Below, piece after piece: positions 21,401 through 33,230 of a stretch of DNA of 64,000 nucleotides (its first letter is position 1; each line of letters starts with the position of its first letter). Both the position numbers and the translations under genes were made by a program. Source of the stretch: Leptobrachium leishanense (lineage: Eukaryota; Chordata; Amphibia; Anura; Megophryidae); assembly GCA_009667805.1 (NCBI GenBank), contig CM019064.1:73902400-73966399 (forward strand), in the 5' to 3' direction. The notes under the pieces were generated by a model. The model saw only the letters and a program-made list of their open reading frames with translations, was not told the DNA's origin and did no database searches.

Positions 21401-24214
21401 AATTTGGTTCTTGTGACTCACTATACGTATTCACCATATGTTCAATGCAGCCTTCTTCACCTGTATCACAGTCCTTTGTTTACCACTGTTATGCCCATTT
21501 GAATTGGTGTTACATTTGTAACCTGTTCTTTGCTCATATTACATCAGTTTGTTCATGGCTGTTTGTTAATATTATTTGTTCATTCATCATTTCCTGGCTT
21601 ATGCTGTAGGTTAATATTTTTTATCAGTCTCCTTAGCCACATAATGCCTACACTCGATGTCAATGCTTGGAGGACAGAGGTCCCCCCCTTCATTATTGGT
21701 GATGGTACATCAATAGTTGATAATATTTAAAGGGACACTACCGATTTACATAAGCTGTAACTAGATTATTTGTGCATTATAATTAAAACGACATTATAAA
21801 ACACATGCTGATTTTTTCTTTATTTGAGGTATGTAAAAATGAAAAAAGTTAGGTCTTTTTATCTTCTGTTTCCATTTTATGTATTTTTCCCATGATGCAA
21901 CATTTTTCCCATGATGCAACAGTATATTATTTTTTTAACTGAACATACAAGAAAAAAAAAACAAATTACAAAGATATCATTAACAAAAAATTAACAAAAT
22001 AAGAACATTTCATTTTTTGGTGGTAGTGGCCTTTTACCCACAGGGGAGATAGGAGAACACCAGGAATCAGCTGCTATATACCTGATATAACCACACCTTC
22101 ATCATGTTGGAGTGGGGCATAAAGTGATATGTGCCCATTCTGACTCCCTAACGTTTTGATTTTTTACAGTTTATTTTTACTTTTTTTTTTTTTTTTTTTA
22201 CAGTGGTGGATGGCTTACGTGCACTGCACTTAACACCTCATTTTTCAATGAGCGAATCGCTGGAGGAACATGCACCCACTACATAGTTTGCTCTTCATAT
22301 ATTTCATCCATATGGTGTTTCATTGATTTGTTAACCCAGATGAATCAACAAAAATGTAAAGGGGCTGTGTACTGTATGCAGTGGCGACTCTAGGAACAAT
22401 ATGTAGGCGGCGCATGAAATATCGCAGTCAAAACTAGGGGGGCACTAATAATTTTCGCCACTGGAAAAAACGAAAGAAGTATATATATAAATAGGATTCC
22501 AAAACCCCAGAGTAATGCGATGCAATGATACCATTTTGTTGTACTAACCTGATACTTAAATTCAATGTTTTATTCAATGGTTTTCGTCGAAGTCCGGTAA
22601 CTGCTTTGACGACTCCAATTTGCGCAAATTGTGGTGACCATCTGCTAAATAGGAAATTCGCCATATTGTCAGCAAAATGTATTCCCCGAAATGCGACGAA
22701 AAGCAAAAGCTCTAAGAGCGAATAGATCCTTTAGATTCTAACGTCCGTAATAACCCCCTAAAATGCCATAAACCCAGGGAAATACAATAAAAATAATAAA
22801 GTGTGGCATGTAGACTACCCATTAACCCCTAGAATGCCATTAATGAAGAATAAAATATCATGCATATGTACTTTGAGGGATGAAGCCTGCCCATTAACCC
22901 TTTATATACAACTAAACCAAGACTCTGCCCTTTCCAATGACTCATTGGCTGATGATGTATATGGCATAGGGATGGAGATACAGTGGTACGAACAAGTGTG
23001 AGCAGCTGGATGCTGATCTCTGGTAGGGGGCAATTGCCTGTAGAGACGCCTATGATTGTATGTACTGAGATTTGTCCAAAGCAAATTCACAAGTCTAGTA
23101 TAGATATTTATTTCTTTAAGATGAAAGTAAAATGCTTGGTTTATTTAGGTTTGGAGTACAGGTTTCATTAAATTGCCCACAAAAATTGCAGAACTCAAAA
23201 AAAGGACAAAGCTGGTTAATGAATCTACCAACCCTTCTAACATAACATTTAAATCTATAAAATAATTGAAATGTGCAAAATTCTTCATATCCAAACAAAT
23301 AACACAATGATGTAAATTCTCGCCAGTGTCTGAATGCATTTGCAGTGTTCCAGTTAGGGTTAAAATTCAGAAATTATCTTATCTCCAAGGTACTAAAATC
23401 CACTATTAATAGTTTTTCTACCCAATATAATGAGCTAGAATCGCGCACACACACACACAAAAAAAATCAATACTGGATCAAGAATTGATCAAGTTCCTGC
23501 GAGAGAACCGCAGCTCGCAAAACACCATAATCACTGAGATCTACAGCTTTAAATCAAAGCTACAATCGTTTCACCATTGTACGTATATGTGCTTCTTCTC
23601 ACATGCGAGTCCAAAGAAAGTCCACTGGAAAAAAAACCTACATCATTAAAAAGGAACAACACTAAAGAGCAGAAATGCCTGTAATATCACTCTAAATATG
23701 AAAACTCTGACACATTGCAAAGCGAAAGCTGCTGGGGTTTGATAACGATCCGAATCCGTTCTCAAGCCCTGGCAACGTAGTGAATATCGACAGATTGGAA
23801 ACATCAAAATCTACACACTTCCCCTGAACGCAAGAAAGAGCAACGGGCAACAGTAATATACAGATTACTCAAGAAACAAAAGGTTAGGACTCGCACCCGA
23901 AGCAAGGGTCAAGTCTTAAATAATTGGGAACTCACAAATATTTCTTGCCACCAATTAGAAATTATCATATCAAAAATACAGACATAAAACTGATATATTG
24001 ATATAAGTTTAGCCATAATATATAGTGACTTAACAGGGATACACATTATTGAACACCTGAAAAAAGTTTTATAGTCTATCGGATCAATAGGAACTCCGTT
24101 CCCTCTGCAAAAATAGTGGTGGAACTGCATCCCTCCTCGACTTGACCCCTGACACAAAGTAATATCAAAGTGTTTGGAAATCTCAGCACTGTTGGATACA
24201 TTTTAAGGAAGTTG
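21401..24214. other. Long unassigned stretch
   Basis: About 2.8 kb without recognised genes. Contains a T run at 22180-22199, CA repeats at about 23445-23459, and a tiny possible hAT-derived palindromic element at 22379-22463 (CAGTGGCGA...TCGCCACTG, no matching target duplication). The frequent short ORFs on both strands carry no family signature. Confidence 0.45.
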
Positions 24215-25130
24215 AGGCTATAGGGGTTATTCAGAGAGCACCGAAATGTCACTGACATTTCAGTGCTCTCTCGTTCCCCGCACCTGCAATTCAGCATTCA
24301 CCGCAGGGTCCCCGAAGTGCAGGGAAAACCCACCGAACGGATTAAAAAAATCACTCAAAAATCGCTGGAAATCCGCAGATAACCTGCCGATATGATCCGA
24401 AAAAAAACGGTTCAATTTGAAACGCCTCAGAAAACCCCGCCGAACTTACCCGACGAAGCCGAAAAACTGCCGAAATAATCAGATCTGATCCGATAAATTA
24501 TCAGATTCGATACTCCGCCGCAAACCTGCCGAACCCATCCATCGATGATCCAGCTAACATAGCGACGACCCGCGGCCGGGAAAAAAGCCGACAAGCCGAT
24601 GAAGGAAAAAAAAAAAAATTATTGAAAGTGTCAAAATTGAAACACTGTTTGCAAAAAACTACTGAATGAAAATGTCTGGAATTGGCCTATAAGATCCTAT
24701 GAATGATAATAAAAAGGTCTGTTGCAGAAAAAAAACCTGAAGAAAATGCCTTAAAGATCCCTAAAAAAAAAAATAAAGAGACTTTTTGCTGCAGATTAAA
24801 CGGTTTAATAAATATTGTATAAAAACGGGAATATGTTTAACATTGAAATCTATGTGATTTGCCTGAATAAACCCACCGAATGAAACCATAGAACATCAGG
24901 GCATTTCACTGACATTTCTCTGCTGTTCGGTGTCTCTGAATAGGTTAACCGTTGCTTCTCCATGGGGACTTTCACTGCCATCGAACAGGCACCATATTTG
25001 CTGGTAATTCGCCAAAATTTGGTGAACTGCCTGCTTTCTGAATAGCTGAATGGCCCCGAAAATTCATCATACGGGGAAATTCACTGTTCGGTGCATTTTC
25101 GGGCAAGTTCGGATCTCTGTGAAAAATCCT
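24215..25130. mobile_element. CAGGGTTAT-family MITE, near complete
   Basis: The left end AGGGGTTATTCAGAGAGCAC leads into a hairpin (CGAAATGTCACTGACATTTC). The right side has TTTTCGGGCAAGTTCGGATC then TCTGTGAAAAATCCTG at 25130. The interior carries the diagnostic GTTTGCAAAAAACTACTGAA, CCTATGAATGATAATAAAAA and TTTTTGCTGCAGATTAAAC blocks. A 124-codon ORF beginning at 25091 runs out of its right end and shows no domain. Confidence 0.85.
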
Positions 25131-25892
25131 GTAAGTGTAACAGCAGAAGCTTCATAGTAAACCTTCTCCTGTTGCTCTTTTGGATTTTAGTTTTGGGAAA
25201 TGCCAGCTTTTGTAGGTGCTGCAATTTTGCCACTTGTTGGCGATATTTACAACCCCGCAAACACCAGAGCTTTTGGAATAACCCCTTAGGGAATTTTATA
25301 CAACAAAAAAAATCAAAGGAAGAATGGATAAAGCAAATAAGAGGAGAACTGCCTCGCGTGCTAAAAAAGCCGAAGCTTAGAAAAAAGTTCCCTTTGAACA
25401 GGATAATAATACCGCTCGCATGGCAAAAGTGTCTTTGGAATGGCTCAAGATTCACAAATGCTTGAGAAACGCCAGCTGATATCAGAGTGATTTTCCCCGG
25501 TGTATACTGAATAAACCCCATAGGGTCTGTTTATTTTTTCCCTCCTAGGGTTCGATGTAGGATTTCCTTTACCTGTTGCGTGTTTGAAATCTCGGAGTAA
25601 AAGGACTTGACATTTTAAGAGTCATTTTTTCGTTTTAATAAAAAGATTCCAAGACAATGTTGACCTTTTTATTGAGGATTTGTAAATGCCAAAAACTGTT
25701 TGCATGATGAAATTTCTCGTTATCTTTTTTCCTCTTTCAAATCTTTTACTAAGAAAATGAAATCTCCGCGTTTGAAAAGACTCACTTTTAGATAAGATGA
25801 CTTGATCTAGCTTAACTCTCTTATTACCGAAAGGCATTTATGGCCGAAACCACTCGTGATTGCTTATAGCAACGCAAGCCTTTTCCAACACT
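25131..25892. other. Unassigned stretch between MITEs
   Basis: No terminal repeats. ORFs on both strands at 25081-25521 overlap each other and look accidental. Confidence 0.35.
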
Positions 25893-26752
25893 GTAGGGGT
25901 TAGTCAAAGAGTGCCGACATTTCAGTGAAATATCGGGTTCTTTTGTTCGGGGGACATTTGTGCGGCTATACAAGTTCGCTGACCCGACGGGAAATCAGTA
26001 TTCCCCTCAGGGTCCCTGAAGTGCCCCCGAACAGGATCTGTCGAAGACCGCCAAACGCCGCTGATCAGCCCACCAAATGCTGCCACCAACCACCAAGCGG
26101 ACCACCAGACGATGCCAAAGACAGCTGATGATCCACCAATCAGCCCGCTGCAGAAAAAAGGCAGTGATCCGCCAAATACCGCCAAGTTGACTGTCGAACG
26201 CCACCAAAAAAGCCAGTCAACTGCCAAACGCCACCGAACTGGGTAAAAAGAACCAAAACTGCTATTTTTACAGGGCTTTTAAAACCAGAAAAATACATGG
26301 AAATAATAAAAATAAGGTCCTATAAAAATAATAAAGAATAAAAAAAAAAATATGAATCAAAAATTTAATCTAAAAAGTCCCAAAAAATAAAAATAAATTA
26401 ATAAAAAATAAAAAAAGACTTTTTGCTGAAACTGAAAAGAATAAACGGTTGAATAAAATAATAATATTTTTTTTTTTCCATTGAAACCCATGGGATTCAT
26501 CTCTTTAAACCTGTCGAACTGAACCATCAAAAAACGGGGCATTTCACTGACATTTTGGTGCAGTTCAGTTTTCACTGAACAGATTAACCATTACTTCTCT
26601 ATGGGACAATTTCACTGCCGCCGAAGTTTGCTGAATTTCAGCAATCTGCAATGTATTTTGCTGGCAATTCGCCAATATTTGGCGAATTGACAGCTTTCTG
26701 TTTGGTGCAATTTGGCGGCAAGTCTGGTGCTTATTGAATATCCCTTTGTATG
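25893..26752. mobile_element. CAGGGTTAT-family MITE
   Basis: The left end TAGGGGTTAGTCAAAGAG and right end CTTATTGAATATCCCTTT are degraded inverted copies. Inside are CCGCCAAACG-type repeats (26040-26240), a poly-A-rich centre and CCATTGAAACCCATGGGATT. Confidence 0.78.
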
Positions 26753-26826
26753 TTGGAAACATTGCTGTTGAGGTTTCATAGGCTGTAGCAGAATCCACAC
26801 AAATAGACACACATTTTCTCTACATA

Positions 26827-27749
26827 CAGGGTTATCCAAAGAGATCCGAATTGCTTGAGAAAGGTAACCGAACGCTGAAAATCAGCGTTCGGTTACCTTT
26901 CCTGGCCATTCGGCTATCCAGAGAGCAGGCAATTCGCCAAATCCTGGCGAATTGCCTGCACATACGGTGCCTGTTCGGTTCCTGTTCGAGGGCAGTGAAA
27001 TCCCCATGAAAAAGCAATGCTTCGGCTATTCAGAGAACACAAACCAGCAGTGAAAGGTTCCCGAAATGCCCTGCCATTCGGTGGTTTAATTCGGCAAATT
27101 TATTCAGGAGAATCCCATAGGCTTCAATGTTAAAAATATTCCCGTTTTAATCCAATATCTAATAAACCGTTCATTATAAAATTCTGCAGCAAAAAGTCTC
27201 TTTATTTATAGATTTTTTAGGATATTTTAAGCATTTTTCTTTTTTTTTTTTTTTTTTTAAAAAGTCCGATTTTTTTTTTATTTATTTTTTCAGTTTACTT
27301 ATTTTTTTTGTAACAGCCCTCTTTATTATCATTCCCTGGACCTCCTGTGAAAATTTCAGACATTTTTGCTCAGTAGTTTCTTTGCAAACAGCGTTTCTTT
27401 TTCCCAGATTCATACAAATGGTTTTTCTAATTTATTCACTGCCTCCTCTACGTCACAGCTGCTTCGGCTCTGTGTGATTCGGCTCCTTGTCGGCTCCTGT
27501 TCAGCTCCTGTTCGGCTCCTGTTCGGCTTTTTCGAAGGTTAATCCAGATGTTTTTGCTTGTTTTCAGCGTGCATTCGGTTAGTTTTCGTCAGGTTTGCGG
27601 TAGCTTTTCTCTGCAATTCGGGGAGCCTGTGGTGCTTGCTGAATACACCGCAGGGTCACCGAAATGCAATCGGCAAAAGGAACCGAATTGAAGAGAACGA
27701 AAAGTCACCGAACGTGCGGTGACTTTTCGAATCTCTTTGGATAACCCTG
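26827..27749. mobile_element. CAGGGTTAT-family MITE with intact ends and ATA duplication
   Basis: CAGGGTTATCCAAAGAGATCC at the left and GAATCTCTTTGGATAACCCTG at the right form good inverted ends. ATA is duplicated outside (26824-26826 and 27750-27752). Just inside each end lies an extra hairpin: GAAAGGTAACCG...CGGTTACCTTTC at 26859-26901 and CGAAAAGTCACCG...CGGTGACTTTTCG at 27697-27729. No ORF. It represents the family's structure well. Confidence 0.92.
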
Positions 27750-27791
27750 ATAGTCTGTTTTTTAAGACATCCGCAATACCAATTGTTTTTA

Positions 27792-29496
27792 CCCATTCAC
27801 TACCACGCAATTTTTGTTGAAATTTTGTTAGCACAAGATTTATTTGAAACCTGGGATGTGAAGTTAACAATTAAATATAGGGTGAAATAGACGTTTCACA
27901 GAAAATTTTTATTCTAAGATAGTTAAAAAAATAATAAAGTTAATTTACTCATTTTTAATTTTTCATGTCTTTGTTTATCCTTTGTAGAAATATTGTTGAA
28001 ATTTAAGATTCTGAACTCTAGATGGTGTCACTTATCTTACACTGTTTCAATCTAGGTCTGTAGTATTATCATACAGGCAGAAAAGACTTTTGTGATACAG
28101 TAACTTTGATAAATAAACGTAACAAAAATGGTTAGATCTCCTGCTTATGGGGATTTTTAGTGATTATAATGAGATTATTAGCAATGCAGTTTCCACAAAA
28201 AATTACAAATAGAATATAAAATTAATATATGTATCTGGCATAATGCACGTATATGGAAGTTACAGTAATACCTTGTATCTGTACTGTACAGGGGTTTTAC
28301 CGTATCATAACCCCATGAATCTTATCCCTGTACAGCAGTGAGTGACCCCAGAGCTCTCCCTGTATTCAGCCCTCTCCCTGGCAGTTGTAATTCAGCAGTA
28401 ATCTATTTGACTTTTTGTTACAGTGAGGGCTGGGACTTCTATTTGGAGCTGGTTTTATGTCTCTCCAGTTTGCTTGGAGAGACCTAAAACAAAGGATTTA
28501 ATTTCTCTACAGTGGACACACTAATCCTGCTTTAAATATTGTGAACATTTTCTATTGATATGCTAATGCCTGTTTTTTAATGCATTACAATACAAAATCG
28601 AGATAACTAGCAGGGTTATTCAAAGAGATCCGAATTGCTGGCGAAAGGTAACAGTGAAATTCAGCGTTCGGTTACCTTTCCTGGCCATTCGGCTATCCAG
28701 AGAGCAGACAGTTCGCCAAATCTTGGCGAATTGCCTGCACATACGGTGCCTGTTCGGGGGCTGTTCGAAGGCAGTGAAATCCCCATAGAGAAGCAATGCT
28801 TCGTCTATTCAGAGAACACAAACCACCAGTGAAAAGTTGCCGAATTGCCCTGCTGTTCGGTGGTTTAATACGATAGGTTTATTCAGGCGAATCCCATAGG
28901 CTTCAATGTTAAAAATGTTCCTGTTTTAATTCAATATCTAATAAACCGTTGATTGTAATATTCTGCAGTAAAAAGTTTCTTTATTTTTAGATTTTTTAGG
29001 ATCTTTTAGTCATATTTTTTTTAGTTTCTTTTTTTTGTAACAGCCCTCTTTATTATCATTCCCTGGACCTCATATGTAAATTTCAGACATTTTCGTTCAG
29101 TAGTTTCTTTGCAAACACCGTTTCACTTTTCAAACATTCAAGCGCACGTTTTTTTTTTTTTCATTCCATTCGTCTGCGGTGTCGGGTTTTTCCGGCGGCT
29201 GCTCTGAGCTGTGATCGGCTCCTGCTCGGGTTCTCCGGCGAGTTCGGCGGGGTTAATCCAGATGTTTTTGCCGGTTTCGGTGTGCATTCGCCTGGGTTTT
29301 GCGGTGAGTGTTTGGCAGGTTTGCGGTGGCTTTTCCCTGCACTACGACGGCCCTGTGGTGCTTGATGAATACACCGCAGGGCTGCCGAAATGGGATCGCC
29401 AAATTGCACCGAATTGAAGAGAACGAAAAGTCACAGAACGTGCGGTGACTTTTCGATTCTCTTTGGATAACCCTGTAGATTTTGGGTGTGAAGGGG
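27792..29496. mobile_element. TTAA-type MITE interrupted by a CAGGGTTAT MITE
   Basis: The left end CCCATTCACTACCACGC (preceded by TTTA, a decayed TTAA) and right end GGGTGTGAAGGGG + TTAA (29497-29500) match the element at 63313-63809. The interiors also correspond: TACAATACAAAATCGAGATAA here and TACAATGCAAAATGAGATAA there. Bases 28611-29475 are a later insertion. Confidence 0.82.
28611..29475. mobile_element. CAGGGTTAT-family MITE nested in a TTAA MITE, TAG duplication
   Basis: 865 bp from CAGGGTTATTCAAAGAGATC to ATTCTCTTTGGATAACCCTG. TAG is found on both sides (28608-28610 and 29476-29478). Removing the insert and one TAG gives GATAACTAGATTTTGGG, corresponding to GATAATCTGATTTTGG at 63783-63798 in the uninterrupted relative. 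Inner hairpins are as in the 26827 copy. Confidence 0.93.
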
Positions 29497-29654
29497 TTAA
29501 TTAAGCAATGGTTTTAAGGACTTTCTCACCAGGACATTATTCTTTAGAAAATAGATTACAATGTTACAAGAGTTGCAGTAAAGATTTGGCAGTATGGACT
29601 CAATGTGTCAAGTATATACTAGATATAAATGTTTTAACACCACATCAGAATTAT

Positions 29655-29800
29655 ATCTTATTTATTTATTTATTTTGAAAAGGATTTTACCAGGAAGGAT
29701 ACATTGAGATTTCTCTCATTTTCAAGTATGTCCTGGGTTCGAGAACATTGAGTGGTTACAGTTGTTACAGAAATACAAAGTAATAAAATGCATGTATACT
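29655..29800 (-). mobile_element. 5'-truncated L2-like LINE tail
   Basis: The ATTT-type microsatellite followed by AGGATTTTACCAGGAAGGAT, ACATTGAGATTTCTCTC and CAAGTATGTCCTGGG is the complement of the 3' end of the LINE at 16872-18440. The match continues through TACAGAAATACAAAGTAATA. Only the 3' UTR is present. Confidence 0.85.
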
Positions 29801-30523
29801 GATAATAATTTATGTACATACATTTGTATGCATCCTATATATACATATACCCTATGTCATGTAACCCTGTGTCAAAAAGAACACATCTCTTTAGATTGGC
29901 ATGATACACTGCTCGATTAGGAGCAACAAACTGCTCGGCAATGTGTAGGGAAGGGTGGAAGATCTCTAACCCTTGAAAAATGAAGTCACATGGGTCAGCT
30001 CATTCTTGTTTTCTGTTCCTGGGAAGGACCGAGTGCTAACTGTAACAAGCATACAGTGATTTCAATATGATCTAATCTGAAATGACAAAGGATGTTAAAC
30101 AGGTCGAGGCATCTTCAAAGACGTTCCCTGAGAGACAAGGCAGCCGGAGACGATTAAATGAAGAAAATGCAGAATATCATAGCAATTAGGGAAGTGCAAT
30201 TTGTTTCGTTCCGAATTGAATTTTTACGAAATTGACCATTTTCGTTCTTTCGGGAGCATTTCCGATACGAAATATCGGCCGCCCGAAATTACGAACTCCC
30301 GAATCAAAGTTTCAACATAAACAAAATCATTTCATTATGAGACCTAAACGTATTTAAAAACGGAGTGCAAATGATACGAAATGCTGAAAAAACGGACGAA
30401 AACGATCAAAAACGAAATCAATTTCGGAACGAAATAAATTTAAACAAAAAAAAAAAGTAACCAAAATGATCTGACAGGGAGAAAAAAAAGGAACAAAATC
30501 ATCTAAAACAAAAAAAAACGTTA
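29801..30523. other. Unassigned stretch with a hAT-like terminus
   Basis: TAGGGAAGTGCAATTTGTTTCG at 30188 resembles the start of a hAT MITE. It is followed by the usual TTCGG/CGAAA-rich interior up to about 30470. No matching right end was found, so the element may have been cut by the adjacent minisatellite. Confidence 0.45.
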
Positions 30524-31930
30524 CTTTCTAATTAATGCAGATGCTGTCTGTACCCCTATATATAAAGTGTATTACTGGTCACTTTATAATTAATGCAGAT
30601 GCTGTCTGTACCCCTATATAATGTGTATTACTGGTCACTTTATAATTAATGCAGATGCTGTCTGTGCTCCCATATAATGTGTATTACTGATCACTTTATA
30701 ATTAATGCAGATGCTGTCTGTGCCCCTATATAATGTGTATTACTGGTCACTTTATAATTAATGCAGATGCTGTCTGTGCTCCCATATAATGTGTATTACT
30801 GATCACTTTATAATTAATGCAGATGCTGTCTGTGCCCCTATATAATGTGTATTACTGATCACTTTAGGCTAGGGTCAGACGAACGCATTTTCGCGTTGTC
30901 TGTGAAAAAGTGCGTTCGAACGAATGGGCGCATTTTTTCACAGAGTACGCGATAGCGGTCATACGATGCGCATTTGCGTTCGTGATTTTGTACGGATCAT
31001 CAATAAAACACTTTGTGCATCTGGACGTTATGTTGGCTGGACATTAGCAGCGTCTGACGTCTCCCAATCACGCACACACGCCTCTAGCGGACGCAGCGCA
31101 CTCTGTACGTCCGTACTAGAGGTTTTACGTTCTCGACAAAATGCGTTCATTTTCCACTTGCGTTGCGCAGCCGGACTTTTGTGCGACCGTACTTCGTATA
31201 TTGCCCGTCATTTGCTGCTACTACGGCCGTGATTAAGTGCGCCTGCACGCGCGTTCGCACTGCGCTCGTCTGACCCTAGCCTTATAATTAATGCAGATGC
31301 TGTCTGTGCCCCCATATAATGTGTATTACTGATCACTTTATAATTAATGCAGATGCTGTCTGTGCCCCTATATAATGTGTATTACTGGTCACTTTATAAT
31401 TAATGCAGATGCTGTCTGTGCTCCCATATAATGTGTATTACTGATCACTTTATAATTAATGCAGATGCTGTCTGTGCCCCCATATAATGTGTATTACTGA
31501 TCACTTTATAATTAATGCAGATGCTGTCTGTGCCCCTATATAATGTGTATTACTGGTCACTTTATAATTAATGCAGATGCTGTCTGTGCTCCCATATAAT
31601 GTGTATTACTGATCACTTTATAATTAATGCAGATGCTGTGTCCCTATATAATGTGTATTACAGGTAACTTTATAATTAATGCAGCTGCTGTGCCCCTTTA
31701 TAATATGTATTACAGGTCAATTTATAATTTTAATGCAGATGCTGTGTCCCTATATAATGTGTATTACAGGTAATTTTGTAATTCATGCAGATGCTGTGTC
31801 CCTATATAATATGTATTACAGGTCACTTTATAATTAATGCAGATGCTGTGCCCCTATATAATATGTATTACAGGTCACTTTATAATTAATGCAGATGCTG
31901 TGCCCCTTTATAATATGTATTACCGGTCAA
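30524..31930 (+). repeat. Minisatellite, 56-bp unit, split by a MITE
   Basis: The unit is TTTATAATTAATGCAGATGC + TGTCTGTGCCCCTATATAAT + GTGTATTACTGATCAC. Three subtypes occur: CCCCCATA...TGATC, CCCCTATA...TGGTC and CTCCCATA...TGATC. They repeat in that order twice after the MITE (31290-31460 and 31460-31620), a trimeric higher-order repeat of about 168 bp. Units after about 31625 lose TCTG and drift (GCTGTGTCCC, ACAGGTA), as expected at an array edge. The array has a total of more than 20 units. Confidence 0.95.
30867..31281. mobile_element. GGCTAGGGTCAGAC-family MITE inserted in the minisatellite
   Basis: GGCTAGGGTCAGACGAACGCA at the left and TGCGCTCGTCTGACCCTAGCC at the right form inverted ends. 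TTA flanks both (30864-30866 and 31282-31284). Neighbouring array units read CACTTTATAATTAATG, which equals the joined flanks minus one TTA, so the empty site is known exactly. The interior is GC-rich (GCG, CGC words) with short palindromes. The ORF at 30924-31232 has no recognisable domain. Confidence 0.95.
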
Positions 31931-33016
31931 ATCTGGGTGACCATAAATTTGACAGCCCCGCTTTAAACTATAGTAAATGTCGTTAGAAGTCACTTGAAAT
32001 TAAGATACTAATGCTTTTGTTCTGAATTAAAAAATGTTTTAATTAAAAGTCCCTGACAGGTTGTGAATAATTGTTTTAATTTCATGTTTATAAACATGGA
32101 GGTGGGCAGCAGAATTTGGAATGCCTAAAGCAAGCCTAAACTCGCCCTGCTGCAGCCGCACATTACTGTTACTGATAACCAGCCTCAAAAACTGTTTAAT
32201 ACGTCTGAGTCAATAAACAGAATTGGCAGACAATACCCCCCGAGGTTATAAAATTTTTGAGGAGACTAATCACAGAAAGTACAAGAAAATATGCAGCTGA
32301 GGCCTGACAGATAAATACGTGTTATCATAAATGGATTGATCGAGGGGAAAAAGAGGACCCTCTGGGTGGTCGTAGAATGCGAGAGAAAAGACATGTCACA
32401 GTTTATAGTACTTGTATATTTTATTAGTAAGACAGCAAGCCAGATAGGAACAAAGCAAATTATATTTGTGAGTGTTATCGAGAGATAAGAACTGAGATGG
32501 AAGGAGGAAATTTGGGAATTAGACAAGCAAATTGGGACTATATTAGCAACTGGAAAATACTGTATTACTAAGCAAATGAACAAACCTATGTCCTTGTCAA
32601 TAAACATATCGAGAGCGATCACTCAAGTAGCTGGTTTTCTAGCTAGTGATTGCGAAGTACCTAATTGATCTGATGGTTGAGAATGCTTTATACATTGCTA
32701 TATAATGAAGATAATCTGCCTCTGAGTCTTCTAGGCCACACGTAGCAACCAAATACTAGCAATAATACCCAACGCAGTGTGTGGAAATTGGGAGCATTCA
32801 GTAATTTCAGGGTGGTGGTGATAAAAAGCATAAACAATATCTATGCAAGTAATATTTAATCCCAAGCAGACACTAGACAGGCACATGTTAATGAGACTAG
32901 TTAGGTTGATCTGCCCCCCTCAATCTTACGCCCATGGGTCAAAGTACCTCTTACATTCTTTCTTGGCAACAAAGCTATAATCAACGAAACATTGTTTGTA
33001 GCTTGAGTACAACAGT
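31931..33016. other. Unassigned stretch
   Basis: No repeat termini and no coding family recognised. It looks like single-copy DNA within the window. Confidence 0.4.
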
Positions 33017-33230
33017 ACCGGCTGGGTGGAGTAGAGGTAATGTCACTGCTCTGCACGGAGAGAGCCTGTGGAGTCATGGGTTCGATCCCAGCGAGCAACC
33101 TCTCCAGTAAGTGTCCTTGGCAAGACACCTTGGCAAGACACCTAACGGTACATACTCGCCACCCAGGACATACTTGAAAACAAGAGAAATCTTAATGTAT
33201 CCTTCCTGGTAAAATCCTTTCTCAAATTTT
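33017..33230 (+). mobile_element. tRNA-derived SINE with LINE-derived tail
   Basis: The 5' part has a Pol III A box (TGGGTGGAGTAGAG, about 33024-33037) and a B box GGGTTCGATCCC at 33078-33089, at tRNA-like spacing. The body includes CCTTGGCAAGACACC (duplicated here at 33116-33140) and CTAACGGTACATACTCGCCA. The 3' part, GACATACTTGAAAACAAGAG through AATGTATCCTTCCTGGTAAA, is the tail of the L2-like LINE. It would be transcribed by Pol III and reverse transcribed by the LINE enzyme. Confidence 0.93.

Noticed and set aside
22379..22463. Miniature hAT (CAGTGGCGA...TCGCCACTG)
   Set aside because: The 8 bases on each side do not match, and at 85 bp the palindromic ends could be chance or a heavily deleted remnant.
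25091..25465. 124-codon ORF with a hydrophobic start resembling a signal peptide
   Set aside because: It begins inside a MITE terminus and overlaps a longer ORF on the opposite strand. No family signature supports it.
30524..31930. Regular array resembling a CRISPR
   Set aside because: Units are contiguous 56-bp tandem repeats with no unique spacers, in a eukaryotic genome. It is a minisatellite.
33017..33095. tRNA gene, because of good A and B boxes
   Set aside because: There is no foldable cloverleaf with acceptor pairing that I can see. The unit continues into a LINE-derived tail and recurs in the window, so it is a SINE head.
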